The notes under the pieces: model-generated
Seen by the model: only the letters and a program-made list of their open reading frames with translations
What the model was told of the DNA's origin: nothing
The model's database searches: none
Translations under genes and position numbers: made by a program
In this document: one piece after another, positions 1-6,578 of the stretch
Layout of the letters: each line of letters starts with the position of its first letter
Position numbering within the stretch: position 1 is the stretch's first letter
Source: Oscillospiraceae bacterium
GTDB lineage: Bacteria; Bacillota; Clostridia; Oscillospirales; Ruminococcaceae
Direction: 5' to 3'
Length of the DNA stretch: 14,260 nt
Assembly (NCBI GenBank): GCA_016302655.1
Contig: JAEDNF010000013.1
Location: 1-14,260 of the forward strand

Positions 1-285
1 AGATACCTCATAGTTAAAGTCAACATGACCGGGAGTATCTATAAGGTTAAATATATAGGTTTCACCGTCGTCGGCTTTGTATTTTAGCCTTACCGCACGG
101 GCTTTTATGGTGATACCACGCTCACGCTCAAGCTCCATATTATCAAGTATCTGTTCTTCCATCTCGCGCTGTGCGACCGTTTCGGTCTGTTCAAGAATTC
201 TGTCTGCGAGAGTAGACTTTCCGTGATCTATATGAGCAATGATACAGAAGTTGCGTATCTCCTGCATATAACTGTTATCAGACAA
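1..285 (-). CDS. lepA: Translation elongation factor 4 (LepA), N-terminal part, cut by left edge
   Basis: Ribosome-associated GTPase of the EF-G-like family that acts on stalled or mistranslocated 70S ribosomes. Only the first 95 codons are present; the rest lies beyond the left edge. The G1 P-loop reads AHIDHGKST (residues 17-25), the switch region ERERGITIK lies at 53-61, and G3 reads DTPGH at 83-87 followed by VDFNYEVS. The last string and the [15 protein letters not shown] context separate LepA from TypA, EF-G and EF-Tu. The start is taken as TTG at 285, because AAGGAAGG sits about 9 nt upstream; an ATG six codons in (267) has no comparable site. The gene is divergent from the small genes to its right and has its own promoter at 328-356. 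The family call is secure; the exact start is less so. Confidence 0.93.
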   Translation of the reverse strand, partial: MSDNSYMQEIRNFCIIAHIDHGKSTLADRILEQTETVAQREMEEQILDNMELERERGITIKARAVRLKYKADDGETYIFNLIDTPGHVDFNYEVS

Positions 286-327
286 GTTAAAATTCCTTCC
301 TTATAGTAGAATTGTTCATTTCATTAA

Positions 328-356
328 ATTATAGCATAAAACGAGAAAAAAAGCAA
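328..356 (-). promoter_or_regulatory. Sigma-A-type promoter of lepA
   Basis: Read on the minus strand, TTGCTT (351-356) is followed after exactly 17 nt by a perfect TATAAT (328-333). This lies about 43 nt upstream of the lepA TTG start. The spacer is T-rich. It is assigned by consensus match only. Confidence 0.65.
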
Positions 357-399
357 ACTATATTTATACATTTCAAAATAAACCGAAAGGGGAATGATA

Positions 400-597
400 A
401 TGGGAGATATGCTGACTTACGAAGCGGTACAGTTAAACAAACTGCATAGTGAAGAGCTTAAGCTTAAAAAGCAATATATTGCTTATTCGGAGCAGACTAC
501 CGATGCACAGCTAAAGGAAAAGCTTCAGAAATGCGCCGCTGTTCACAGCGGTAACATCAGTATTTTAGAGAAACTGACAGGTAAAACAGATGAATGA
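400..597 (+). CDS. Small helical protein, possibly spore-coat (CotF-like) associated
   Basis: A 65-residue protein of unknown function. The ATG at 400 is preferred over the in-frame ATG at 394, because the ribosome binding site AAAGGGG (386-392) leaves only 1 nt before 394 but 7 nt before 400. The sequence predicts two amphipathic helices (about residues 6-31 and 33-60) with little else, rich in Lys, Glu, Gln and Leu. It has no signal peptide or membrane segment. This helical-hairpin look, and the partner gene overlapping its end by 8 nt, resemble the paired small CotF-type coat proteins of spore-forming Clostridia. That is an inference: no diagnostic motif is visible in this member. Other small four-helix-bundle halves would look similar. 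No convincing vegetative promoter is seen in the 286-399 spacer in this direction. Confidence 0.7.
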   Translation: MGDMLTYEAVQLNKLHSEELKLKKQYIAYSEQTTDAQLKEKLQKCAAVHSGNISILEKLTGKTDE

Positions 598-805
598 TGA
601 GAATATAGTAAATGAACTTATAAAAGCCGAAAGCATTCTTGCACAGAGTTATGCCTTTTTGCTTTGTACGGCTGTGAACAGCGAAATAAGGACAAAACTC
701 GGCTATAATCAGCGTGGAATAAACGAAGCGGCTTCATATATGCTGGATGAACTGACTGCAAGAGGATGGAATATTTCAAAAGGCGTTATAAACAATCGGA
801 AATAA
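590..805 (+). CDS. Small CotF-like spore coat protein (tentative)
   Basis: A 71-residue, mostly helical protein whose ATG lies inside the end of the preceding gene (8-nt overlap), so the two are probably translationally coupled. Only a weak GACAGG site precedes the start. Helices are predicted at about residues 3-28 and 40-58. The ending YMLDELTARGWN (residues 50-61) resembles the closing segment of Coat_F domains, which typically end in a Y-M-x(n)-GWY pattern. The N-terminal ILAQSYAFLLCTAVN stretch also fits the first helix of that domain. If the call is right, the protein belongs to the spore coat and should be made in the mother cell late in sporulation. The function is inferred from weak similarity; the reading frame is well supported by coupling and codon use. 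Confidence 0.6.
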   Translation: MNDENIVNELIKAESILAQSYAFLLCTAVNSEIRTKLGYNQRGINEAASYMLDELTARGWNISKGVINNRK

Positions 806-810
806 TTTCA

Positions 811-828
811 GAATAATTTAAGTTATTC
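811..828. repeat. Near-perfect 18-bp palindrome upstream of the DUF6033-like gene
   Basis: GAATAATTTAAGTTATTC reads as an inverted repeat with one mismatched pair (817/822). It lies between the small CotF-like gene and the next gene, about 38 nt before the next start. It has no following T-run, so it is not a good terminator; it could be an operator or chance AT-rich symmetry. Confidence 0.3.
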
Positions 829-866
829 ACTCTTTCTGCCGATATAGATATAGAAGGGGTGATTTT

Positions 867-1613
867 ATGTCCATTGTTAATACAAATTACAGTAACGAAC
901 CTGCATACAAGGTTAGCTCAGCCGAAAAGCCGGAAAAATCCAAAGAAAGCTCGACCATTAAGCTCAGCACCGAGGCGCAGGAATATCTTGAAAAGCTTAA
1001 AAGTAAATTTTCCAATGTTGATTTCATTGTTGCCGATTTTTCTTCCGACGAAGAAGCTCAGAAGTATCTTGATAAAGGAAAAGGCGAGTATAACTGCGTT
1101 ATAACTCCCGAAACCATTGAAAAGATGGCTAAGGATGAAGATGAACGGGCTAAGTTTGAAGGCATAATAGAAAAAGCTATCGGCGAACTTCCTCAGATAA
1201 GAGAAGAACTCGGAGAGGACTCCGAAAAAGTTACAAAGCTCGGTATAAGTGTTGATAGTGAAGGTAATGTATCGTATTATGCACTTATAAAAGAAAGCCT
1301 TAAGAAGAACGAGAATGTTGAAAAAGCCAAAGAAAAGGCTGCCGAAAAGCGTGCGGAGGAAGCTAAAAAAGAAAAACAAGAAGAATATGAAGAACGGCTT
1401 GTTTCGGCTTCTTCTGTTGAAGAACTGATTAAATTGATAAAAGCCGCATATTCGGACAAGCAGGATGACCGCTTTGAAAAGAGCGACAGCAATGATGACG
1501 CTCTGAAAATCGACAGAGTTGAGTTTGGTTCGGGCAAAGCTGCTACGCCGTATGAAGAGTATGTTCCTACAGCTGCGCCGGAGGAAAAGCATCCTTTTGA
1601 TTTCAAGGCATAA
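867..1613 (+). CDS. DUF6033-like protein, charged and coiled-coil rich
   Basis: A 248-residue cytoplasmic protein of unknown function with no signal peptide or membrane segment. AGAAGGGG about 7-10 nt before the ATG supports the start. The N-terminal 30 residues are polar and probably disordered. Residues 32-75 carry the pattern KLSTEAQEYLEKLKSKF...NVDFIVADFSSDEEAQKYL, followed by a CVITPETIEKMAKDE segment (77-91). I recognise this arrangement from the Clostridia family called DUF6033, by memory only. Residues 110-142 look like an alpha/beta segment. Residues 143-178 are a Lys/Glu/Ala-rich stretch likely to form one long helix or coiled coil. The C-terminal tail from 195 is acidic and Pro-containing. 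The gene is a single unit, 61 nt after the previous gene and followed by a terminator. Confidence 0.8.
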   Translation: MSIVNTNYSNEPAYKVSSAEKPEKSKESSTIKLSTEAQEYLEKLKSKFSNVDFIVADFSSDEEAQKYLDKGKGEYNCVITPETIEKMAKDEDERAKFEGIIEKAIGELPQIREELGEDSEKVTKLGISVDSEGNVSYYALIKESLKKNENVEKAKEKAAEKRAEEAKKEKQEEYEERLVSASSVEELIKLIKAAYSDKQDDRFEKSDSNDDALKIDRVEFGSGKAATPYEEYVPTAAPEEKHPFDFKA

Positions 1614-1630
1614 GTTTTTATTGAATTTAA

Positions 1631-1661
1631 GGCTCTGACAGTTTTTTGTCGGAGTCTTTTT
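1631..1661 (+). terminator. Rho-independent terminator after the DUF6033-like gene
   Basis: GGCTCTGAC (1631-1639) pairs with GTCGGAGTC (1648-1656) in a 9-bp stem containing two G-U pairs, with an 8-nt T-rich loop. A T-run follows at 1656-1661, then another T-rich tract. It lies 17 nt after the stop codon and separates this gene from the NAD salvage operon. Confidence 0.85.
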
Positions 1662-1681
1662 GCTTTATTAATAATAAACTC

Positions 1682-1710
1682 TTTACAATGAAATAAAATA
1701 GGTGTAAAAT
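1682..1710 (+). promoter_or_regulatory. Sigma-A-type promoter of the NAD salvage operon
   Basis: TTTACA (1682-1687) is separated by exactly 17 nt from TAAAAT (1705-1710), with TG directly before the -10 box. It ends 28 nt upstream of the pncA ATG, giving a short leader of about 20 nt. No operator-like repeat is obvious around it. Confidence 0.6.
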
Positions 1711-1738
1711 ATCAGTAACAGCGAAAGGAGTGCTTAGT

Positions 1739-2260
1739 ATGAAAAAATGCCTGATAGTAGTAGATTATCAGAATGATTTTGTGATCGGTTCTCTCGGATT
1801 TGAAAAAGCTAAAGAGCTTGAGCTCGGTATAGCAAATAAAATAAACGCATATCACCTTGCAGGAAATGATGTCATTTTCACTCTTGATACGCACTATGAT
1901 GATTATTCGGACAGTTATGAAGGTAAGCATCTGCCGATTCCTCATTGCATTGAAGGAACAGACGGTCACAAGCTTTACGGAAGTGTGGCTGAATGTGTTG
2001 ACGATAACGACATTGTTTTCAGAAAAAGCGTGTTCGGTTCGGACGCAATGTATGAATACTTAAAAACGGCTTGCTACAGCAGTATTGAGCTTGTCGGAGT
2101 AGTTACCAACATCTGCGTTGTGGCAAATGCCGTTCTTGCAAAGACGGCGCTTCCCGACGCCGATATTATAGTTGATTCGGCACTTACTGCTTCAAACGAC
2201 GAACAGCTTCATAAAGCGGCTCTTTGTACAATGGAAAGTATGCAGATAATCATTAAGTAA
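1739..2260 (+). CDS. pncA: Nicotinamidase (isochorismatase-like hydrolase)
   Basis: Hydrolyses nicotinamide to nicotinate and ammonia, the first step of deamidating NAD salvage. The 173-residue length fits bacterial nicotinamidases. The catalytic triad is visible as D9 (in VVDYQNDF), K96 (FRKSVFG) and C126 (GVVTNICV, the usual cis-peptide plus Cys loop). The metal ligands are D50 and H52 (TLDTH) and H69 in LPIPHCIEGT, which is the family signature WPxHCxxGT in variant form. The start is ATG at 1739, because AAAGGAG (1724-1730) sits 8 nt before it; an in-frame GTG at 1730 overlaps that site and is rejected. The next gene encodes the enzyme that consumes nicotinate, which strongly supports nicotinamidase over other isochorismatase-fold hydrolases. 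Confidence 0.93.
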   Translation: MKKCLIVVDYQNDFVIGSLGFEKAKELELGIANKINAYHLAGNDVIFTLDTHYDDYSDSYEGKHLPIPHCIEGTDGHKLYGSVAECVDDNDIVFRKSVFGSDAMYEYLKTACYSSIELVGVVTNICVVANAVLAKTALPDADIIVDSALTASNDEQLHKAALCTMESMQIIIK

Positions 2261-2269
2261 GGAGATAAT

Positions 2270-3718
2270 ATGAACTACGACAACTTAACTATGCTGTGCG
2301 ATTTTTACGAGCTTACAATGTCCAACGGATATTTTAAAAACGGCTTTTATAAACGCACAACCTATTTTGATGTTTTTTTCAGAAATGTACCGGACAACGG
2401 AGGATTTGCTATTGCGGCAGGTCTTGAACAAGTAGTCGATTATATCGAGAATCTTCATTTTTCAAAAGAAGATATAGATTTTTTACGCAGTAAGAAGATT
2501 TTTGATGAAGAATTTCTTGATTATCTGAAAGATTTCAGATTTACGGGAGATATTTATGCTGTTCCTGAGGGTACGCCCGTATTCCCCCACGAACCTATTC
2601 TTACTGTAAAAGCGCCTGCAATTGAGGCTCAGCTTATAGAAACTTATGTTTTGCTTGCTATAAATCATCAGTCGCTTATAGCAACAAAAGCAAACAGAAT
2701 AGTAAGAGCCGCTGAGGGAAGAACCGTGCTTGAGTTCGGTTCAAGAAGAGCTCAGGGTGCAGACGGTGCGGTTATAGGCGCAAGAGCCGCATACATTGGC
2801 GGCTGTGCAGGTACAGCCTGTACGCTTACCGATGAAAAATACGGCGTACCGGCAGGCGGTACTATGGCTCACTCATGGGTACAGATGTTTGATACCGAGT
2901 ACGAGGCGTTCAAAACATATTGTGAAATATATCCTGAAAATGCGACGCTCCTTGTTGACACATATAACACTCTTAAGAGCGGAATACCTAATGCAATAAG
3001 AGCGTTTAAAGAGGTTCTTTTGCCCAAAGGTATAACAAATTGCGCTATAAGACTTGACTCAGGCGATATTTCTTATCTATCAAAAAAGGCAAGAAAAATG
3101 CTTGATGAAGCAGGACTTAACGACTGTAAGATTGTAGCTTCAAATTCTCTTGACGAGTATCTTATCCGTGACCTTGTCATGCAGGACGCCAAGGTTGATA
3201 TATTCGGCGTCGGCGAAAGGCTTATTACCGCAAAAAGTGCGCCTGTATTCGGAGGCGTTTATAAACTGGTGGCTGTTGAAGATGAAGACGGCGAAATAAT
3301 ACCTAAGATAAAAATAAGCGAGAATATCGCAAAGATAACAAATCCTCATTATAAAAAGCTGTATCGTTTTTATGACAAAGAAAGCGGTAAAGCTATTGCG
3401 GATGAGCTTTGTATTTATGACGAGGAGATCGACGATACAAAGCCTCATACTATTTTTGATCCCGAAGCAGTTTGGAAATCCAAGACTCTTACCGGTTACA
3501 CGGCAAAGAATCTTCATATAACCGTATATAAAGACGGCAAGCTTGTATATAAGCTGCCCGAACTTAATGAAATCAAGCAGTATTGTGCCGAACAGATTGA
3601 AACATTATGGGATGAAGTCAAGCGTTTTGAGAATCCGCATACCTACTATGTTGACTTATCCAAGCGTTTATGGAATGAAAAATCAAGACTGCTTTCAGAA
3701 GCGAAGAATTCAAACTGA
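2270..3718 (+). CDS. pncB: Nicotinate phosphoribosyltransferase
   Basis: Converts nicotinate and PRPP, with ATP hydrolysis, to nicotinate mononucleotide, the product that feeds NAD synthesis. The 482-residue length is typical of the longer Gram-positive class. Visible landmarks are the N-terminal LTMLCDFYELTMSNGY, VLEFGSRRAQGADGA (residues 153-167), GGTMAHSW with H201 as the candidate phospho-histidine, RLDSGD (261-266) in the PRPP/nicotinate site, and FGVGERLITAKSAPVFGGVYKL (312-333) in the phosphate-binding region. The start follows pncA by 9 nt, with a TAAGGAG site overlapping the pncA stop, so the two are co-transcribed and probably coupled. No truncation or unusual residue is seen. Confidence 0.96.
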   Translation: MNYDNLTMLCDFYELTMSNGYFKNGFYKRTTYFDVFFRNVPDNGGFAIAAGLEQVVDYIENLHFSKEDIDFLRSKKIFDEEFLDYLKDFRFTGDIYAVPEGTPVFPHEPILTVKAPAIEAQLIETYVLLAINHQSLIATKANRIVRAAEGRTVLEFGSRRAQGADGAVIGARAAYIGGCAGTACTLTDEKYGVPAGGTMAHSWVQMFDTEYEAFKTYCEIYPENATLLVDTYNTLKSGIPNAIRAFKEVLLPKGITNCAIRLDSGDISYLSKKARKMLDEAGLNDCKIVASNSLDEYLIRDLVMQDAKVDIFGVGERLITAKSAPVFGGVYKLVAVEDEDGEIIPKIKISENIAKITNPHYKKLYRFYDKESGKAIADELCIYDEEIDDTKPHTIFDPEAVWKSKTLTGYTAKNLHITVYKDGKLVYKLPELNEIKQYCAEQIETLWDEVKRFENPHTYYVDLSKRLWNEKSRLLSEAKNSN

Positions 3719-3734
3719 TATAAGGAGAAAACTT

Positions 3735-4868
3735 ATGAAAAAAGGAACTGCGCTTTTACTATGTGCATCAATGATGATTTTAGCGGCAGGCTGTGCAGAC
3801 AATGCATCATCTTCGGCAAATCCCGATACAGAAAGCGTTAATTCATCACAAGAATCATCTTCCGATATTAATTCTGTTATATCTTCGGATGATTCTTCCG
3901 AAACTTCCGCTGTTACTTCAGCCTCAGAATCTTCCGAATCGAAACCCGTTACAGCATCGGAAGACGGTTTTAAGGTTGACGGTACAAAGCTTCTTGACCC
4001 AAACGGCAATGAATTTATAATGAGAGGCATCAATCATGCGCACACATGGTATCTTAAAGAAGATACTACAGCAATCAAGGCTATCGCAGGTACAGGCGCA
4101 AATACTGTCAGAATAGTGTGCTCTGACGGTCAGCAGTGGACAAAAGACAGTCAGGAAATGCTCGAAACTGTTATTGAACTGTGCATTGACAATGAAATGA
4201 TAGCTGTAGTTGAAGTGCATGACGCTACGGGAAAGGATGACATATCTACACTCCGTCATGCAACGGATTATTGGATAGAGATGAAGGATGTTCTTATCGG
4301 CAAAGAACAGTATGTAATTCTTAATATAGCAAATGAATGGGCTGGCAGTTGGGACAGCACTCTCTGGCATGACGGATATATTGAAGCAATTCCGAAGCTG
4401 AGAGAAGCAGGTATAAAAAATACTTTGCTTGTCGATGCAGGCGGCTGGGCTCAGTATGCAAAATCCATTCACGATTACGGCGAGGAAGTATTTAATTCCG
4501 ATCCCGATAAAAATACTATGTTTGCTGTTCATATGTATGGTACAGCAGGAAAGAACAGTCAGACTATAGAATATAATCTCGGTAAAGTCACGGAAAAAGG
4601 TCTTTGCGTTATAGTCGGGGAATTCGGTTATAATCACACAGACGGTGATGTTGATGAAGATTATATAATGGAATACTGTCAGAATAACGGAATAGGATAT
4701 CTCGGCTGGAGCTGGAAAGGAAACAGCGGAGGAGTAGAATATCTTGACATAGCGAATGCGTGGGACGGTTCTGTTCTTTCCTCTGATTGGGGAGAGAAGC
4801 TTGTTAACGGTGAAAACGGAATCAGAAAAACTTCCGTAAAATGCAGTATATTCACAGCGGAGCAATAA
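3735..4868 (+). CDS. Lipoprotein beta-mannanase, GH5 (subfamily 8-like)
   Basis: Predicted surface-anchored endo-beta-1,4-mannanase that cuts mannan or glucomannan outside the cell. Translation starts at ATG 3735 after TAAGGAG; the frame stays open upstream but runs antiparallel to no function and overlaps pncB. Residues 1-20 form a lipoprotein signal peptide with lipobox LAAGC (C20). Residues 21-75 are a Ser/Glu/Asp-rich linker, and residues 77-377 are the catalytic barrel. FIMRGINHAHTWY (94-106), VEVHDATGKDD (159-169), NIANEW with acid/base E201, HMYGTAG (266-272), VIVGEFG with nucleophile E296, and GWSWKGNSGGVEYLD (324-338) match GH5_8 mannanases closely. There is no carbohydrate-binding module or dockerin. 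It starts 16 nt after pncB, in the same operon. GH5 is very likely; the exact substrate is inferred. Confidence 0.9.
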   Translation: MKKGTALLLCASMMILAAGCADNASSSANPDTESVNSSQESSSDINSVISSDDSSETSAVTSASESSESKPVTASEDGFKVDGTKLLDPNGNEFIMRGINHAHTWYLKEDTTAIKAIAGTGANTVRIVCSDGQQWTKDSQEMLETVIELCIDNEMIAVVEVHDATGKDDISTLRHATDYWIEMKDVLIGKEQYVILNIANEWAGSWDSTLWHDGYIEAIPKLREAGIKNTLLVDAGGWAQYAKSIHDYGEEVFNSDPDKNTMFAVHMYGTAGKNSQTIEYNLGKVTEKGLCVIVGEFGYNHTDGDVDEDYIMEYCQNNGIGYLGWSWKGNSGGVEYLDIANAWDGSVLSSDWGEKLVNGENGIRKTSVKCSIFTAEQ

Positions 4869-4873
4869 AATAA

Positions 4874-5299
4874 ATGATATTTAAGACATTTGACAGACTT
4901 TGCGACGATGCAAAGAAAATTCGTACCGAAGTATTCGTGGAGGAACAGGGCTTCAGCGTAGAGTTTGACGATATCGACGATATTGCTGTTCACATAGTCG
5001 GATACGATGATGGTAAACCTGCGGCTGTATGCAGATATTATTACGACAAAGAACATAATTCGTATATGATAGGCAGAATTGCGGTAAAAAAGGAATACAG
5101 AGGAAAACACTACGGCAATGAGATATTATCCTTTGCCGAGAAGCAGATTGCCGCAGAAGGCGGAACAAGTGTCGCTCTTTCCGCACAGGTACGTGCGTCG
5201 GAATTTTATGAAAAAAACGGATATATAAAAGAAGGCGGTGAATACTATGATGAATACTGCCCTCATATCCTGATGCGAAAGAAGCTTTATGAAGTATAA
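4874..5299 (+). CDS. GNAT-family N-acetyltransferase
   Basis: A 141-residue single-domain acetyl-CoA-dependent acetyltransferase with unknown substrate. RTEVFVEEQGF (residues 17-27) resembles the start of ElaA/YjcF-type GNATs. Motif A reads IGRIAVKKEYRGKHYGNEIL (66-85), where R76-G77-x-x-Y80-G81 is the acetyl-CoA pyrophosphate loop. FYEKNGYIKEGGEYYDE (111-127) is the usual C-terminal motif B. The gene starts 5 nt after the mannanase stop, with only GCGGAG inside the mannanase end as a ribosome site, so translation probably depends on coupling. The start is the first ATG and keeps the full first strand. Confidence 0.88.
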   Translation: MIFKTFDRLCDDAKKIRTEVFVEEQGFSVEFDDIDDIAVHIVGYDDGKPAAVCRYYYDKEHNSYMIGRIAVKKEYRGKHYGNEILSFAEKQIAAEGGTSVALSAQVRASEFYEKNGYIKEGGEYYDEYCPHILMRKKLYEV

Positions 5300-5313
5300 T
5301 AAGGTGCAAATCA

Positions 5314-5985
5314 ATGACAGATATTATTGAAGCAATGAAACAGCGTCACGCAGTAAGAGAATATGACGGTGACAGAAAAATTGAACAGGATAAACTTGAT
5401 ATTTTGAACGAAAGAATATCTTCAATCAATAGAGAAAGCGGTTTGCATATACAGCTTGTTACCGGCGAGCCTAAAGCGTTTGACGGATTTATGGCTCATT
5501 ACGGAAAGTTTTCAGGTATCACAAACTATATTGCTCTGATTGGCAAGAAGGGCAGTGACCTCAACGAGAAATGCGGATATTACGGCGAACAGCTTGTTTT
5601 GCTTGCCACACAGCTCGGTCTTGACACCTGCTGGGTTGCTATGTCTTATGCAAAGGTGAAAAGTGCTTATGATATAGCAAAAGGCGAAAAGTTATGCTGT
5701 GTTATTTCTCTCGGATACGGCAAAACACACGGTATTCCTCATAAGAGCAAGACGGCAGAAGAGGTTGCAGTGATAAAAGAAGATACTCCGAAGTGGTTTA
5801 TAGACGGTGTAAATGCGGCTTTGCTTGCACCTACTGCCATGAATCAGCAGAAGTTCGGTTTTATGCTTGACGGTGATAAAGTTATTGCTAAAGCAGGCAA
5901 AGGAATCCTTACGGATATAGATCTCGGTATAGTAAAATATCACTTTGAAATAGGAGCAGATAAAAAGATTTTTGATATGAAATAG
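5314..5985 (+). CDS. Nitroreductase-family flavoprotein (TM1586-like)
   Basis: Predicted FMN-dependent NAD(P)H oxidoreductase of the nitroreductase fold; the natural substrate is unknown. The 223-residue protein begins with IIEAMKQRHAVREYDG, in which R11 and R15 fit the N-terminal FMN phosphate-binding RxxxR pattern. GYYGEQLVLLATQLGLDTCWVAM (about 88-110) is the dimer-core helix and following strand. The C-terminal half repeats a nitroreductase-like segment, with WFIDGVNAALLAPTAMNQQKFGF, as in the TM1586 type, where two half-domains lie in one chain. An AAGGTG site precedes ATG 5314. It is the last gene of the five-gene operon, 14 nt after the GNAT gene. No strong terminator follows; a small ATGTAT/ATACAT hairpin (5986-6000) lies directly after the stop. 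Confidence 0.87.
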   Translation: MTDIIEAMKQRHAVREYDGDRKIEQDKLDILNERISSINRESGLHIQLVTGEPKAFDGFMAHYGKFSGITNYIALIGKKGSDLNEKCGYYGEQLVLLATQLGLDTCWVAMSYAKVKSAYDIAKGEKLCCVISLGYGKTHGIPHKSKTAEEVAVIKEDTPKWFIDGVNAALLAPTAMNQQKFGFMLDGDKVIAKAGKGILTDIDLGIVKYHFEIGADKKIFDMK

Positions 5986-6074
5986 ATGTATCTTATACAT
6001 AATATTTACATTTTATTCGTATAAAATACATTTAGTTTAGCCCAAAAAGCCACTTTCAATGAAAATAAGTCCGA

Positions 6075-6155
6075 TTTCACAATCTTCCCCACAAATCTGT
6101 TAATTTATGATATGATTATTTTGGGAGATTTTTCAATCATTTTTCGATTGTGAAA
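6075..6155 (+). promoter_or_regulatory. Possible structured leader of the DUF6514-like gene
   Basis: TTTCACAATC (6075-6084) and GATTGTGAAA (6146-6155) are a perfect 10-bp inverted repeat. The right arm touches the ribosome binding site (GAAAGGAA, 6152-6159). A second partner, CAATC (6134-6138), can pair with GATTG (6146-6150), giving a competing small hairpin. Two overlapping TATGAT boxes lie between the arms (6106-6116) without a clear -35. The 5986-6166 spacer holds nothing else I can name. Function is inferred. Confidence 0.35.
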
Positions 6156-6166
6156 GGAAATACAAG

Positions 6167-6400
6167 ATGTTTACCTATGGTTACATTAAAGAGGAGTACA
6201 ATGAAACGGATACCAACCATAAATATGTATACGGTATAGAACTTTGTTGTGAAAAGGAAGGAGAACTTGTAAGGCTGAATTACATATCATCTGTTTTTAC
6301 CGATGAAGTCAGCGCAAAATCATTTGTTGAGCTTTGCAACAGACTTGAGCTTTCGCCGGTACATTTTTATGACGCTGTTGAAGATGCGGTATGCTTATAA
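6167..6400 (+). CDS. DUF6514-like small protein
   Basis: A 77-residue soluble protein of unknown function. GAAAGGAA ends about 8 nt before the ATG and supports the start. The N-terminal half looks like a beta hairpin pair (KYVYGIELCCEKEGELVRLNYISSVFTDEV), and the C-terminal half is helical. The ending LCNRLELSPVHFYDAVEDAV (residues 56-75) matches what I remember of DUF6514 proteins in Clostridia, which finish in a C-N-x-x-x-L-x-P-x-H-x-x-D-V-V-E-D pattern. It stands alone between the NAD operon and the ABC operon and has its own terminator. Confidence 0.75.
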   Translation: MFTYGYIKEEYNETDTNHKYVYGIELCCEKEGELVRLNYISSVFTDEVSAKSFVELCNRLELSPVHFYDAVEDAVCL

Positions 6401-6428
6401 AATTTCTTAACTTCATTTTGTATTTTTG

Positions 6429-6455
6429 ATCCTGCGGTTTTCGCAGGATTTTTTT
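6429..6455 (+). terminator. Rho-independent terminator after the DUF6514-like gene
   Basis: ATCCTGCG (6429-6436) pairs perfectly with CGCAGGAT (6442-6449) around a GTTTT loop and is followed by a run of Ts to 6455. It lies 28 nt after the stop codon. Confidence 0.93.
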
Positions 6456-6471
6456 ATTTCATAGCCGAATA

Positions 6472-6511
6472 TTACAAATGTCATATAAAGATTTGCCTTT
6501 TGTAACTGTTA
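6472..6511 (+). promoter_or_regulatory. Operator-like inverted repeats before the ABC operon
   Basis: TTACAAA (6472-6478) and TTTGTAA (6499-6505) form a 7-bp inverted repeat 20 nt apart. The symmetric TAACTGTTA (6503-6511) overlaps the right arm and the putative -35. They are placed where the response regulator encoded in the same operon could bind. This is a positional inference only. Confidence 0.3.
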
Positions 6512-6535
6512 ATCTGATTCAAGCTGATGTATAAT
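6507..6535 (+). promoter_or_regulatory. Probable promoter of the ABC transporter / two-component operon
   Basis: A perfect TATAAT (6530-6535) is preceded by TGTTAA (6507-6512) with a 17-nt spacer. The weak -35 suggests help from an activator. It ends 43 nt upstream of the ATPase start. Confidence 0.5.
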
Positions 6536-6578
6536 CTTTATAGTGACAAGGATATGTACACTTGAAAGGAGAGCAAAT

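Noticed and set aside
811..828. Terminator after the small CotF-like gene pair
   Set aside because: The palindrome is A/T-only apart from its ends and has no T-run; kept only as a possible operator.
918..1592. Open frame of about 224 codons antisense to the DUF6033-like gene
   Set aside because: Phe-, Arg- and Leu-rich low-complexity translation caused by the Glu/Lys-rich sense gene (GAA and AAA read as TTC and TTT). No start signals.
1730..1738. GTG start for nicotinamidase
   Set aside because: The GTG overlaps the AAAGGAG ribosome site itself; ATG 1739 has ideal spacing.
3543..3734. Upstream in-frame extension of the mannanase
   Set aside because: It lies inside pncB and would bury the lipoprotein signal peptide; TAAGGAG and ATG at 3735 give a proper start.
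3924..4865. Long open frame (about 313 codons) antisense to the mannanase
   Set aside because: It is the mirror of a clearly recognisable GH5 enzyme, has no family motif or ribosome site, and is rich in Cys, Ile, Phe and Tyr as expected for a codon shadow.
5986..6000. ATGTAT/ATACAT hairpin as terminator of the NAD operon
   Set aside because: Only 6 A/U-rich pairs with a 3-nt loop and no T-run; too weak to call.
6543..6578. GTG start for the ABC ATPase, 12 codons upstream
   Set aside because: No ribosome site precedes it, while GAAAGGAGAG precedes the ATG at 6579, where ABC ATPase homology begins.
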